Assembly (NCBI GenBank): GCA_916700875.1
Contig: CAKAKS010000066.1
Span: 17,480,361 to 17,544,360 of the forward strand
Direction of reading: 5' to 3'
From: Sebastes aleutianus
Lineage: Eukaryota > Chordata > Actinopteri > Perciformes > Sebastidae
DNA length: 64,000 nucleotides
The notes under the pieces are model-generated. The model was not told the DNA's origin and searched no databases. It saw only the letters and a list, made by a program, of their open reading frames with translations. Within the stretch, counting starts at the first letter, position 1. The number at the start of each line of letters is the position of its first letter. The position numbers and the translations under genes were made by a program. Below are positions 47,135 through 60,797 of this stretch, one piece after another.

Positions 47135-50100
47135 TAGTCTTGATATGGTAATTCCCACCCAACCAGTGGTCCAAAAAGGTTAACGCAAGTTGGAATGCAT
47201 GTCTGGTGTCATCAGTTTTACGAGTGCTATCTAGTTTGAGGTCTTGACGAGTCCACTGTGTAAATAATATTGTAAATAATATTGAGCATACATGATCCTC
47301 TTCATGTTTCTTCATCTGTCTTGCCACACAGCCATCTTCCTACGCCACACTGTCTCTTTATCCTTCTCATCTATAGTGCTGAGACAGCCGTTCCGCCCTC
47401 TACTGCTTTCCCTGTAGGCATGACTCATGCACATACTGTACATGTACACGTGCACACACACACAATCGTTTCACATGCGTGTGTTTATAAATGGTTCTCT
47501 GGCAAGTATATAACTCCTGGCGAACGGCTAGTATCAGCACACATATCCAGTTCTCATCCTGCAGGCCTCACATCTGATTCTAACATACAATATCTCTCTG
47601 TTTGTATCTATCCGTCTCTTTCTCTCCTCGTCTCTGTCTCCCCCCCCCCCTCAGTGTACTTTCTTCTGCGTATCATTAAGCAAGTGCCTCTCTGCTCCAT
47701 GTAATGTTGAATAAGGCACACACTTTGTCCCAGTGTGAATATGTTTAAAAACAGTATAAGTTTTCCGACTTATCTCCTAAGGAGCTCTGCGGCACCTTCC
47801 CAAGCCCCGGCACTCCTCGCTCAGTCCCAGTCACGGCACCGCGCCGATTGCTCAGATAGCGACATGGCATAATGTAATTGGACTAAAGAGAGCACTGGGA
47901 ATTATATCAAATCTCTGGAAAAAAAAGTGTGACTGAAGTGTTGTTCTGGGGAGGCTATTGAGCTTGTGATTCAGCGGGGTTGTCCTCAGGTATCAGGGGG
48001 GGTTTTCAACTGCTGAGGAGAATGGGGAAAGAGAGGCAGAGGGGAAGAGAAAAAAAGTTTGAATGTCTGTGTTCTTTTCTTCTCGCCGCCTGTGAAGGAT
48101 GAAAAGCGTCACGCTGTAAAAGATGCTTTTGACTTTTCCGCTTCATTTTTCTTCCCATCTCACTGTTTTTTTCCCCCGTTGTTCAGCAGAGACGCTGGTA
48201 GGAATTGCATTTTAATCATGTTTCGCTAATAGAGGGAGGAATGAAAACAAAAAGGAGGGTGAAAGAGGCATGGAGGGGTATTGTCTCTCTATGCAAAATG
48301 CACTGCATTGTTTGTTTGTTTTTCCTCTTTGTCACACACATACATCAGGTGGATCATCTCTCACTATCTCTATTCCCCCCAGATACATATCTCTTGCTTT
48401 GTCTTTTGCTTTCTCTCATTTCTCCTTCAATCTCTGACTCTCCACCATCCTCTTAACACTTTTGCTTTGACTCCGGCCTTTGTTATTTAAATGAAATGTT
48501 GTTGTTTTTGCACTGTGGGTCTTGTTCTGTAGTTTTGGGCACTATACATATAGGTTAACACAGTGTACTCACCACTGTCATTGTAGAGATTATAGACATG
48601 GGTGCTCCTTTTGGATACAGTCTAATGTGGACACAAGGAAATACAGCCCTCAAATCAGTCCAGTTTTAACCCAACCATCAAATTCAGTTATTTTGAGGTC
48701 TATACAAGGTGAGTTCTGAAAAAAAAAAATCAATTATGACTCTTGTCTAAAGGTTAAAGTTAAAGGCTAAAGCTGTTTTCAGTGCAGCGCGTATGTTTAC
48801 AATCTCTGCAGTACATTTGGTGAGAACAATGTTATTCTTACCTACAGGCTACAGCCTACTTATATTGGCCAAAACATCAACTTTAAGACCCAGTTGTAAA
48901 ACATCCACATTTTTTTCTTTAACCCTTTCACCTTAATTTCTCTGGGTTGTAAAGAGAAAATCTCACTGTAATCTATCCACAAGGACCCTAAACCAGGCCC
49001 GTGGGAGGACAGCCGTGATAAAAACCATATCCTCGAGGATATGTTGGCTTCCTGGCACTTTGAGTGGATACGAGCTATGGTGGTAAGTGGGCATGTGTGT
49101 GTGTGTGGCTCTGGCACTGACTCCCGATGGTGTGTGTCGCTGTCTTCCGGTTTCCTATTTAGCTCATCGTCTGTCCGACGGCCTCTGTCTGCCGTCTTGT
49201 CGGGGTTTGTGTACCGTACGTGTCCCCTGTCCGCGTCTCAATCAACACCCACGCACTGCACGTCCGGCCCGCAACCCAACCCCACCTCGAGGCCTTTGCC
49301 TGCTCTTTAAGGTGATGGGGGGGAACTAATGGGGCTCCAGCATGGAAGGCTGCTCCCGTCTTTTTGTGTGACTTCCCTGTAGCACTGTAGACCTGTTACA
49401 CTGCAAGGTGACAGCTGTGTTGAGGTGCAACGGTGTGTTAACTGTGTTTTTCTGGTGCTGGTGGGACTTTTGGCTTTGGGGTACTATAGGGTGACATTGG
49501 GAGTGACTCGAGTGAATTTTTACCTGTTTGTGGTCTAATCTGTGCAGTGAGAGGGGCCATAAGGGAATAAAATCCCCCTCATAGAGTGGTGTAATGCATT
49601 TTTTATTTTTTCCCCTAAAATAGACTTTCAGATTCAGTTTTTTTTTTTTGGTTTTGAAAAGCACTAATTGCATTCCTCTCACAAATAATGATTGTTTTCA
49701 CACCTTATGACCCCTAAGTCACTGATAATAAGCACCGAACAAACTAATTTTCTAATGAGTTTCAGAGAGTGTGTGTATGTGTGTGCATGTGTGTGCGGTT
49801 GTGGGGTGATTTGAATTCGCTTGTGAGCTCTTTTTCTTAAAAGTTGCAACAGAAACAGCAGAACTATTTCATATTGCTGGAGCAAATCCCAATGCTCATT
49901 ATGCCTAATGCAGCAATGTCTACTCCCCCAACTGTTATTGTTCTGAATCACATACACACAAGCGGCTGAACCAACTGAACTTTTTGACTGATGAACTATG
50001 CATCAAAGGATTACGACGAGCACTCGTTGCACTGTAGGTGAGCAGTTCTTGTGTGCTCTCATCCACCCAAAGTAACTCTCTCGGAGACTCTCACCAAATA

Positions 50101-51080
50101 GGATGTTGAAGAATGCACACACTCAGCCCTCCCGGTCTCTCATTGGACAGAATGTGGAGCACAACACTTGACAGCAGTGTCGTCTGAATTTGAAAGTCAG
50201 ACATGTTAGAAGGCAGCCGCCACCTTTTCTTTTAACAAGAGTCATAAATCTGTAATGAGCACAGAGAGGATGCATATTTTATTTACTTTTTTGAAGACGT
50301 GATCCCTTCACTTCATAGCGATGCACTCTCGCTCGCTTTTTTTTTTCCTTCTTCTTCCAAAACAAAGTTTAGAACAGTGGATGTTACAGCTGTTTCTATT
50401 GCCTCTGTCTCTCTGAACATGAATATGTAATTAAAGGTACGCCAAACTTAGCAAGAGCTTTACAGATGTAGATGATGAATCAGATGTGGTTTTACCCAGA
50501 GTAAGGGATGATTTACTTAATTAAAAAATTGACAACGTAGTTAAAAATCAAAATTAGTTAAATATAGAATAGACACCACCTTACAGAATAAAGAAAACCT
50601 ACATGTGTCTTAACAACAAATTTTCAATTCTAACCTAATTACCTAATTTCTGTCCCTTATCTAAAGATGTAAAAGCCCATTTGTACCTTCATCTTGGGGT
50701 ATGGTTAAAACAAATTAATAGGGAATTTAGATTGTGCAGTAGCCTATGTTATAAGCCAACCCAGACAGAGAGACTGAGACTCACAAACCGATAGACATAC
50801 TGACAGACAGACAGACGGACAGATGGGGGTGTGATGGGCTGGGAGCAGCTAAACCAGGCCAACAGAGGACAGGAGTAATGTTGTCCCATTCATCACACAC
50901 TGCCAGGCTGGATCCTGGGAAGGACAGTGGAAGGAGAGCGCAGGAGCAGGGGAGCAGAGGTGAGGCAAAGTGGGGGAGAATTTGGGCAGGCTGGGGGTGC
51001 AGGTTGGGCGGGGGTCGGGTGGCGTTCAGCAGGAGGCGAGGAAGGGGAAGCGCAGAAGTTGTCGGGTGGTGGTAGTCATA

Positions 51081-51102
51081 TGTGTGTGTGTGTGTGTGTG
51101 TG
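51081..51102. repeat. (TG)n microsatellite
   Basis: Eleven TG dinucleotides in a G-rich region. Confidence 0.9.
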
Positions 51103-54100
51103 CGGCGCCCGACCTTGAGTCTGATGGAGTGGCTGGTGTGGTGGAGGTGATGAGAGGCCCCCAGGGGAAGATGGGTAAAGATGATCAGTGGCAAACAACC
51201 TCCTGCCACCCAGACTCATCAGAGACACAGACACACACACACTCATAACACCAGAAACCTTTTTCGTTAGGATAGGAAGCAGAGGTCAAACTGAAAATAA
51301 GTCACCACCACCTCTTCATTTTATTCCCTCTTTCTCTCTTTCCCTCTCTTTTTACATATGTGTATATTTATCCTCGCTATGGGACTAGGCTGGGTGAAGA
51401 GACTAATTAGTACTAGAGAGCATTGTGTCTGCCTGGTCCACCTTCAGCTGACAGTCTAAACTGGAGTTTGACTTTGGCTTTGTGGGAGCAACCCTCAAAG
51501 AAAACTGTGTGTACATCCCATACACACGGACATACACACTCTCCTCACATTCACATTGGACCTATGGGAGTGGGACGCCACCTCACATCTTAACGTGGCT
51601 TTTGTGTGTGCAAGCCACCTGACGGGGGCCAGGAGGACGTGCAGCACATCTCAACACCCTAGTTAAACAGATATTTATGTGTTTATGATAAAAAGAGAGG
51701 GAGGGAAATAGAGATGTATTCCCCACATTCGCTCATGGATTAGTTGTTGTATGAGATAAATTATTTATTAAAACTGCAGCTTAAAAAAAAAAAGGGGGGA
51801 ACATCTGCCTCTTTCATGTGGCGCTGGCGAGGTGCCAGGTTGCATGGTGGCATCGCAGGCCGGTCGCCGGGCCTTTTGTCTCGTCTTGTTGTCATTTCCT
51901 GACAGAGGGGAGACGGTCTTCTAGGCCACTGGGTTCCCAAGTTTGTTTTTTTTCCCCCTTAGGGGCCTCTCTTAACTCCCAGTGGGTAAAATCTGTGACT
52001 CATCGCTCCCTAGTGGAGTTGGTAATACTCGGAATAGACACACATGAAACACATTAGTTTTAGTTTCATTTTTGGCTTACGTAATGTGCCACTGTTTTAG
52101 GCGCTGAGCTATTTCATTTAAGTGGTCAACATGAGAGATAGAAAGTAGTCCATGCTGCCAAAAAATAAAGCAGTTGCTCGTATTATCATGAAAATATGCA
52201 AAACCAATTTGTGTCATTGTTCTGATTAACATCAGAATATCTTTCATAAATGAACTAATACAAACTTTTTAGAGCATTTTGCAATGTACATACTATACAT
52301 ACTCTTGCTTGCTTCATTATAGAGACAGGCCATCTGCCCATTTAACTGTTTTGACTCAGAGTTGTTACTCCTGTATAGAGCCAAACAAAATATTACTAGA
52401 CTGAACTGAATGGCACCAGTGAATGCTAATGAGCAAATGAAAGCCTCCTCTCCTACTAGTAAACAGTGTTGCACTTTCATCAATCCGTAAATATTTTTTT
52501 TATATTTATTTAATTGCTGCAAGTCAACAATTCAGCACAGCCAAATATCATGTTTATGGGTACAAAATCATTATTTTCTTGTATCCATGTTTTATTTTTC
52601 AGAGAGATTGCACCACATCAAGTTTTAAGTATACAGTAGATGCTAATTGTATGCGTTGTTTATTATTCTGTCATTCCTAATTCTTGCACAGGCTTTGGAA
52701 ATTGAATTTGTGTGTTGCCCCTAAAGCATTCCTCAACTTGCTCAACTTTTCAATGTTTTTTTTTTCCTGGGGTGGAAATGGGAGGGATGCCGCCTCCCTC
52801 TGCAGTTACAAAATCAACAAGAACGCTTTCAGATGCCCTCTGGGAGCCACATATTAGCATCCTGTCACGTTTTATATGACATTTCAATTTTTACTGTGCT
52901 GCCAGAGTGAGAGGCAAAAAGAAAAAACAAAGAAAAACAGGTGCAATTTTAGCACAGCAGCAATGAGCAGCAGCCACTTGTGGTTCAGACTCATTTCGTG
53001 GTGTGATGGGATGTATGGTGCTGCATTATAACGGTTAGGTTTATCATTTTTATGGCGTAACCCAGCAGGGAGAACAATGTGATCGGAGGTTAAAACAGTC
53101 TCAAATGGCTCTCTCTATTTCCACCCAGTAGATATAGGACAGATATTTGAGTCCATCGTAATAGGCTAAGTCCTCAGTGACCTCTCTCTTGTTTAGCTCT
53201 AGGCCTTGGGTCAGTGAAGAACAAACTGTCTTTGCAAAGTTTACTACTGCTCACTTTGCACTTTTGCATATAGATGTACTCTGATGCTATCTCTCTGAAA
53301 GAGAAATGGAGCAGTCGAGTACACAGAGGCATCTTCCCTTTGTTAAATATTTAATCAAGTGATTCAAGGAGTTTACCACCATCTGTTTACCACAATTTAC
53401 CAGCGAGTGCGATGTGGTTAGCCTGACTTGGCTGTTTCCATGCATGTGTGTATACGTGAGGGCGTGTGCGTGTGTCCCTGGGCTCTCTCTGGTGTCACTG
53501 AGGGTTGTTTCTCCTTAACGCATGCAAACAGCTCGCATCACTTTAACGAGCCTTTCCCCGCCTCCGTCTTTGCTGATGGGGAGCACTCCCATGATGCAGT
53601 CTGCTCCGCACACTTGTAGTAGCTCAACGCTGAACTGACGGGTGCTTGGCTGAGATTTCACGTCACACACCACACATCCAAACGATGATGCAAACTTTGG
53701 ACACAACCACAAAAGATACAGTTATACGTGAACAAAGGACAGCGACTCACTAAATATTTCTGCTACCAGCCTGATGAGAGTTAATTGATGTCAAAGAATT
53801 TCTTCTGCATATAGAAACATTTCATTCACGGGATAAACACATTGTCTCACTACAGTTTTTTTTTTCATTTAATACACAGTAGTATGCAGTTCTAATGATT
53901 TAACCCTAAACTTGCATCACATTCAGAGTGGCCTTGACTGTTTGTGTAACAGTAGATTATAGACAAAGAGAATGAATAATAATGACAGAGAAGTGTGTAA
54001 AGGCCTGAAGATTCCTTTGTATTAATATTAGATAGATACTCTGGAGTATGCACATTTCTGATGTTTTAAATTAGCAAATCAGTAGAGTACTGATGGTCAT

Positions 54101-55707
54101 GGGCATACAGAAAATTAATTAAAGCAGTATGTATTCTCTCTTCTTATATATTCTGTCAACCCACAACTGGGAAATTATATTCAGTGTTTTTATATTCTTG
54201 CATATATTTTGTTTTCATTTAATGTTACTGCTCTCTACTGTATATGCATTCATTTTGCATCCTTTGTATGAAGCATATGCTTTATTTTTATACCTTTAGG
54301 ATTAATCTAAGAATCAGATTTGCTTTATTTCTGCAGTGCTGTTAATGGCATTGCACACTGGTATATGTACTGTACTACACTATACTTCATATACAGGCAA
54401 ACATACAGACAGAAAAGTACACACATCATGTCCACATAGATTCAAGCCTGTCATACAGTTGATGAAATCGTCAATGTTCTGTCAGCCGACTGCAATGACA
54501 ATTTGTAGTACACAAACCGAACTGGCAGTTACTGTAACATGTCAGCGTAACACATCGCAGATTAACCTACAGTTGCAGTCTATTAAAATGCATGATGCTA
54601 AACTCATTAGGCAGGCTTATTACACTATCTGTCTGAACGATTCAAGCCATGCAGGCAGCACCATCCTTCAGAACACTGTTGTCAGAGGTGCTGGGATTTG
54701 TAGCATACTTTGAGCATTAACGTGACTCGCAACTGTAGCCAAAGTCAAAGCAAGAGGCCTCGCAGATTTAATTTTATTAGCCGTGCCTTCAGGTCTCCAA
54801 ACAAACCTACTTAGTCTTCCTGACAGACACAGGAAGAGACAGATGGGGAATACCGGCCCTGAGTCTCCCGCACAGACCCTGCTCATCCTCCTGAGTGAGA
54901 CTAACAGCTCGTCAGGACTGGAAAAACCATGTGGGCTGGTGGTTGACACACATGCACACACATTCCTTACAAAGCCACAGAAAGCATGACAAAACTGTCT
55001 TAGAGAGATTCAAATACTTCACAGTTTTTTTGTTAAACATCTAAGTCAACAGAAAGCTTCCTATAACCTTGACTGTGATGTGTGAATGCCATGTGTCTCT
55101 CCTCATCTTTCTGTATCAGTTCCCTCTCTAGCGGTGATGACATTGCAGTCTAAAACACGGAACTGCTTTTAGAAGTCAAAGGCCCTCATCGTTTAATCTG
55201 TGTCAGGATATAATATCGTTTTGTAGAGTCACACAGCAAGACCAGGTGTGCAGATCAACCTTATCTAATAGCTGTAGGGTGTGTGTATGTGTGTGTTTGT
55301 GTGCATATTAGGTTCCATTATAAGAACAGGTTGCCTGGCTCCATATGTGCGCAGTGTGCGGGGAAGCTGGGAAAACAAGGTTCTCCGTGGCCCTCTGTGT
55401 TATTGCTACCTCCCGCCTCCCCGAGCCGTGTTTGAAGACAGGAAATACGAGTCAGACCGCAGTCCGAGGGGCATGTGGCAATGGTTTATACTCCGATGAC
55501 CCCTGACCTCTCCTCTCCACCCCCGCCCGCTCTCTCACACCACTCCCCTGGCCCTCAAACACTCTCCCGAAAATAAAACGTCCTGACCCGGCCCAGCCCG
55601 GCCCGGCTCGGCCTAACCCAGCCCAGCACAATAGACCCTGCGTTCTGAGATTTGTTTGAGCGAGCAATGAAAAACAGATGGACTCCGAGGAAAGGGCCGA
55701 GAAGAGG

Positions 55708-55708
<1 letters not shown>

Positions 55709-55741
<33 letters not shown>
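55709..55741. repeat. (GA)n microsatellite
   Basis: About sixteen uninterrupted GA dinucleotides. Reading frames across it are repeat translations. Confidence 0.95.
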
Positions 55742-55743
<2 letters not shown>

Positions 55744-57474
55744 GAAAGAAAGGGAGTCTTGTAAAATATTTGCGAAGAAAAATAACCCAGGGACGCAGTC
55801 TAATTATATCTATTTGTCTTGTGTGGTTTTGCTGGGGAGGCCATGTGGTCTCCCTGACTGCTCCATGGTTCATTTTTCACATTATCTGATCCTGGATGGA
55901 GAGTAAAAAAGAATAGGGTGGGTTTCGGGGCACCGGAGGGTGTTTTGGGTCTCAATGGGAGGGTTGTGGTGAGGTGGGGGGGCAGGCCTCAAGGAGCGAA
56001 ATGTGGTAAAGGCCTCTGGGGTCCTGGAGGTTTCATGTCTTTGACTACTTTACTGTCTTCTTTGGGTATAATGACGAGGATTACTCAGAGTTTTACTTCT
56101 CTAATCTAACAATTTCCATCCATCTTCATCAGTAACACAACCATTGCTGCACATGCTGTTTCTCTAACAAAAGAGAAATGTTTGGGTTGTGCCATAATCT
56201 TTGGTTTCTCTTAAACCGTCTCTCTTTTTTTGTCCATTTTGCTGTGAAGTTCTTCAAACAGCTGTGTAATATTCTTATTTGTCCCAGCTGTATGAAACCC
56301 AGATTCTTTCTTATCTGAACTATGAAGATTTCTGGCATCTTTAATTCATTTGCAAGTATTCAATTGTTGAACAAATACTCTCAACAATAGTTGAAAAGAG
56401 CACATCAATTTATCCACTGAGAGAATACCAGCAACTCCCTCCTAATAAAACAAAAGGTATTGTCACTATATCAGCAAGAAAAAACATTTTTAGAGTTGTC
56501 TGCATGCTGGCGTGGTAAAATACTGCAGCTGGATGATCTTATAATGAAAGTCTACCATAGCCATATTGTAAACTGACCATCCGTGATAGTACCACTGGAC
56601 ACTCTTGTAACTTTCTTCTGATAATAGACAGTCCTCCTCCTCTTCTTGTTATGCCCCCCCTTTTGTCTCCCGAGCATGCCCACCAATCACATCCAGCCGC
56701 AACCAGTCTGCGTGTTGATGTCCTCACTCAGCCAACGGCTCTCGATCACTCTCTGTCACCTCATTCTGTCCAGATCCATCCTGTCCCTTTGCTGTCAGTC
56801 AGTCAGCAGGCACCTCGTTGACTGTTGCATGACTTCTTCAATTCTTCACTTTGTCTCAGTAAGAGGGGGGGATTGTAGATTTTAGATTGCCTGCCTAGTT
56901 TGTGGTTTCTCTCCCGCCCCCCCCCCACCCAACTCCTTACAGTATTCTCAAGTTCTCAACCATCAAAAGTTGAAAAGTAAGAGCTCTTCATGGTGGGTGA
57001 CGACGTTTAATAAGGATGTTAATGATGTCACGGCTGGTGACATCATCACAGTGTGCCAGCCAGCAGAACAAAAGAGGGCTCTGCCCGGTCTTCCTCGCTG
57101 TCTTGGCAGCAGCAGAGAGAGAGCGCCCAAAGATTGATGTATCCATTCGGCTTTCAGTTTAATTCTGCCTCTCTATTCACATATTCAAATTTCCCTGTGT
57201 GAGCATTTTGATTTGTTCTGCCGACTTTATATCTCTATTACTGCCTGGAATGAAAGCACTCCGTCAGTTCATGCAGGATATCCGGTGATTTGGCTCCCCA
57301 CCCCAAATCTTTGACGCTATTTAAAATGTATTGTCTTCACAAAGATGCCTGTGCCCAGCCTCTGTCTTCTCTCTCTCCTCCCCTCTCTCTCTTCACCGTC
57401 TCTCTCCATCTCTTCCTCCCTCACCCTCGCTTTTTCTTTCTCCCTCGCCTACATCTCTATCTGTCCTCTTGCAG

Positions 57475-57584
57475 GACTCGGAGAGAAAGGGCTTCATGAA
57501 CAAGCTTTATGCCATTCAGGACGTGTGCATCAGTGTGCAGAATGCACTGGATGAAGTGGCCTCCTATGGCGAGAGGATAAAGAA
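57475..57584 (+). CDS. mctp1: mctp1 coding exon 14 of window: linker before membrane segment 2
   Basis: After a long C/T tract and cttgcag acceptor the exon reads DSERKGFMNKLYAIQDVCIS, then VQNALDEVASYGERIK. It ends with two bases of a split asparagine codon at AA|gtgagt. The sequence matches the conserved MCTP segment KKGF--K-YAIQ-V--SVQN-LDEVAS-GERIKN. In the family this segment is an amphipathic region between the two membrane spans. Confidence 0.96.
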
Positions 57585-58370
57585 GTGAGTCGTAAGCCCG
57601 CTCCTCGGCACCGGGCCCGCTCCGCTCTGCTCCGCACGTCCCAGTGTCTTTTCCCGCAATGCCAGGTTGCCCCGCTTCCCCTTGCCAGCCTAACAGAGTC
57701 TAACTCAGCGCTGCTCTCAGGAAACACTGCCAGCGTGACACCCAGCACTGAGAGACAAACACACACTGTCTGTCTTCACGTCTATCACATCTCACTTAAC
57801 CCTGCACGACCTCTTAACTGACTTATGTACATACCAGATTAAACACATCACTGCACATGCACAGACACACACACGAAAACATTTATTCACTGTACACTCC
57901 TGCATACACAGGCACTCTCACTTTTGAATAGATTCATACAAAGTAAAGGGAAGGCAGGGAATTTAGTTTTGATTAAAAGCTGTAATAAAAAAAAGAGTTA
58001 GGCTACAGGTCCCTTCTTTGGTTACAGGTAAAAAAACATTTTAAATCAAGCTGACACATTTGTGACCTGTGTTTCTGTAAAGTTGAGAGCATTTTACTGA
58101 TTAGATAGTGTGAATTGTATTGAGTTGTAGCACATTTTCACCCTGCGACGCTGACCTGTAAGACTCGGAGGTGAAGTTATTTCCTTCTGCACGGTTCCAG
58201 TGAGCGTGATGAATTTGTAGTGCAGGGGCATCCAGATCAGCTTGTTTGGGTTGAAAGGAATTAAAATGCCCTCCCTGACTCCTCTCTCTGCTCTTGCTCA
58301 ACGTGTTTGGCTGGGCTGAGCTTTTGCCATGTCTCCTCCTTTTACAGTCCCTTTTTTCCTCTCTTTTCAG
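57585..58370 (+). other. mctp1: mctp1 intron (786 bp)
   Basis: Ordinary GT-AG intron between the linker and membrane segment 2. No other feature. Confidence 0.85.
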
Positions 58371-58480
58371 CACATTTAACTGGACTGTGCCTTTCTTAAG
58401 CTGGCTGACCATCGTGGCTTTCGGAACGGCCACCATCGTCATCTATTTCATCCCTCTACGATACATAGTGCTAGCCTGGG
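58371..58480 (+). CDS. mctp1: mctp1 coding exon 15 of window: membrane segment 2
   Basis: The exon completes the split asparagine codon after ctcttttcag and encodes TFNWTVPFLSWLTIVAFGTA, then TIVIYFIPLRYIVLAW. It ends with the first base of a glycine codon at TGG G|gtgagc. NTFNWTVPFLSWL and YFIPLRYI are diagnostic for MCTP proteins. The segment is the second C-terminal membrane span. Confidence 0.97.
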
Positions 58481-58746
58481 GTGAGCCAATGTCAAAAAAT
58501 GTGTAATGTTCATTTACATTTACTGAGTTTAAAGGTATAGTTAAATGTAAATACTGTGGCAGAGCAATATAATTTCTATGTTCCATGCTGCTTTTTATTT
58601 AATGTATTGGAGGAAAAAGCACAATCAGTGAGTGTAATGCAAATATTCAGAGTACAACAACCATAACGGCTTTAAAAGAGTGCTGATGCCGACCTCTTTT
58701 TCCCAACTCTTCCCTACCTGCCCTCACCGTTTTTCTCTTTCTACAG
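58481..58746 (+). other. mctp1: mctp1 intron (266 bp)
   Basis: The shortest intron of the window, with gtgagc donor and a pyrimidine-rich acceptor. The frame of exon 15 would stop at 58504 if it were retained. Confidence 0.9.
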
Positions 58747-58844
58747 GGGTGAATAAATTCACCAAGAAGCTGCGAGACCCTTACACTATTGATAACAACG
58801 AGCTGCTAGACTTTCTGTCCAGAGTGCCCTCAGATGTACAAGTG
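58747..58844 (+). CDS. mctp1: mctp1 coding exon 16 of window: cytosolic tail before the last exon
   Basis: After tttctacag the exon completes the glycine codon and reads VNKFTKKLRDPYTIDNNELL, then DFLSRVPSDVQV. This is the highly conserved post-membrane tail of MCTP1/2. The donor is placed at GTG|gtgggt. An alternative donor three bases earlier (CAA|gtggtg) would remove one valine without changing the frame. The family normally ends some 20 residues further on (a basic KRKK-rich end). That terminal exon was not recognised in the remaining 5.2 kb and probably lies beyond the window. Confidence 0.93.
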
Positions 58845-60762
58845 GTGGGTGAACTTTCCATTTTCATCTCTGTCTCCTCTTTTATATCTTTTCTGACAAC
58901 ACATCTGTCAGTTCCAGACATGGGCAAGGGTTACGGCTCCTTTTATTATCTCCTCCATCTCTAACTCTGTCTTTTTTATTTTCGTTCTTTTTCCTCCTCT
59001 CAGCTGTCGGCGCCTCACTGTTGTACTTTTAATGTCGTTTGAACTGACTATCCATTGTTTTTAGCCACGCAGACATCTAATCTAATTGTTTCAAAGTCGT
59101 TCCTGTGTTTTCCTATTAATAGTTTCCGAGTCTATAATTCAATTTCCACATACATAACTGGAGCTGTGTAATAAGATAAGGAGGTTAAGTGAGTTTAGTG
59201 CCCAGCGTATAACTAGGTTGATTGACTCCATGCACATACATTCACACACAATTACAGTTAGCTGTTGTTTCCCAGCTATGCTAGTAATTGGAACAGAGTG
59301 TAAACCAACAGTTAACCAGCCCCATGCGGTTTTGCTTCTACATTAACCGTGAGATCAGATTAACTTTGTGGCTGAAGACTACAGATGCTTCGTTAGGTAA
59401 AATATAGGTGTGTGTAGTTTGTGTGTGTGTGTGTGTGTTAACAGTAACGTGCTGTGCTGCTCGGGACAAAGTGCAGTTTAAACTGCAATTAAGCGGCAGC
59501 TTGTGAAAGTCGTTGTGTTATCCAGCACCGATGGTGTCCGCTGTGGCCGTTAAGCCCCGCTGTGCTCAGTTCAATACACACACGCACATGAACGCACACG
59601 TCAACACACACACACACGCAGGCTGAGGCTGAACGACCCCGGGCCTCTGATACGACCAATCCCCTGCCACATCAGCGCTGACACACTTCCTCTTTGATCG
59701 CTTGTTGCCACAACCTCTTTCATCTTTACAGGGTCATAATCCTTGCTCCCCTACACACCCCCGCCAACCCCCCGTGTCCTCCCCCCCCCAAACGGCCCCC
59801 GTGCAGTTTTACAGTTTCATAGTTTACTGGGGCCTGCTGCAGCAGTACGCACAAGGCAGGTAGCCATCGGCTTAAATGAGCCCAAGCTGTCCCCTCTGGT
59901 GAAGTGCAGCCACCTTACACACCTGGAGCCCGGAGGAGCGGAGCGGTGAAGGGGCCCAGGCCCGGCAGGTATGAGGCCTTTACAAGGCCCCTAATGAGGG
60001 CCTGCTGGCTAGGGAAGGTGGGGGCAGACACACTGCTCTGGTCTGGTGCCCGTGCTGCTGGAGTTGTGCCTACTGTATAAGTAATACTGTAAGTGCTACT
60101 GTAACGGTTATTGCTGCAGCTGTCGGAATGGTAATTGTTGCCAGGTTTCACTGACAGTTTGGAGGCTTACAGAGTAATGAGGGTGAAAGACCAAGGGAGA
60201 GGTGGTAAGAATAGAAGTCAGGGGAGAAAAGATGCGGACTGAAATAGAGAAACAGGAGGAGGAATTAGGACAGAAAGTACAAGTAGAGTTGATTTGAATA
60301 TTGGAGATGTCTAGTTTGATTATTTACGGCAAGGTAGTTTTGTTTGTATCAATAAGATAAGGTCAATAAAATTTAGATTCAAAGCTCAGTCAGCTGATAA
60401 AGAACTGCGACCTGCACTGATCACTTTCCCACTCAATCCAAAGGTTAATTTTCTGCGAAGACACCCCGCTCAGCGGTCGCTGGCTAAAAACAGACCAGAA
60501 CGTTCTGCTCTGCGATGCGTCCCGCTGCTGCCTGCGGTGGTGGGTTCACCTCATTGCCTGCCCCCGCCTTACTGGGTCAAAGCCGTCTGTGGGGATCAAG
60601 CCCTTTAGGCTCTGGGATGATGCAGAGAGTTGCTGGGGTCCAAATGGAGCGTCCCCTTACGGGCACGTGTCCATAGCACCCACTGGGCATTGACGCAGGG
60701 GCGCACTATGTCTGATACCCCGGATGACTAATGAAGTGCTATTTCAGGGCCCCGGTGTGACC

Positions 60763-60797
<35 letters not shown>

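Larger units (their letters stand above)
43258..57474 (+). other. mctp1: mctp1 intron (14217 bp)
   Basis: The longest intron of the window, between the acidic linker exon and the second membrane module. No exon recognised. It holds a 3 x 21-bp tandem repeat (45136-45198), a 25-base poly(A) tract, a 40-bp CA repeat, a hAT-like remnant (47058-47134), a perfect 18-bp palindrome (49026-49043) and GT and GA microsatellites. The stretches 45460-45600 and 47790-47930 have mixed composition and could be conserved non-coding elements (inference). Confidence 0.65.
1604..58844 (+). other. mctp1: mctp1 gene, internal part (16 coding exons; both ends outside the window)
   Basis: Sixteen GT-AG exons join in one open frame of 574 codons. 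In order they encode the end of C2A, a basic linker, C2B (about residues 66-185 of the reconstructed part), C2C (about 220-345), a juxtamembrane segment, membrane segment 1 (about 405-440), an acidic linker, membrane segment 2 (about 510-541) and a cytosolic tail ending near SRVPSDVQ. This order and the wording of each segment match vertebrate MCTP1 more closely than MCTP2. Examples are the C2C loop GLMAADVTGKSDPFC and the linker EDLLEDEDEDFDKDDK. MCTP proteins are known as ER-anchored, Ca2+-binding proteins whose C2 domains face the cytosol. Assignment to teleost copy a or b is not possible from this window. The 5' exons (start codon, most of C2A) and the terminal exon are missing because the window cuts the gene, not because of decay. 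Confidence 0.95.
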
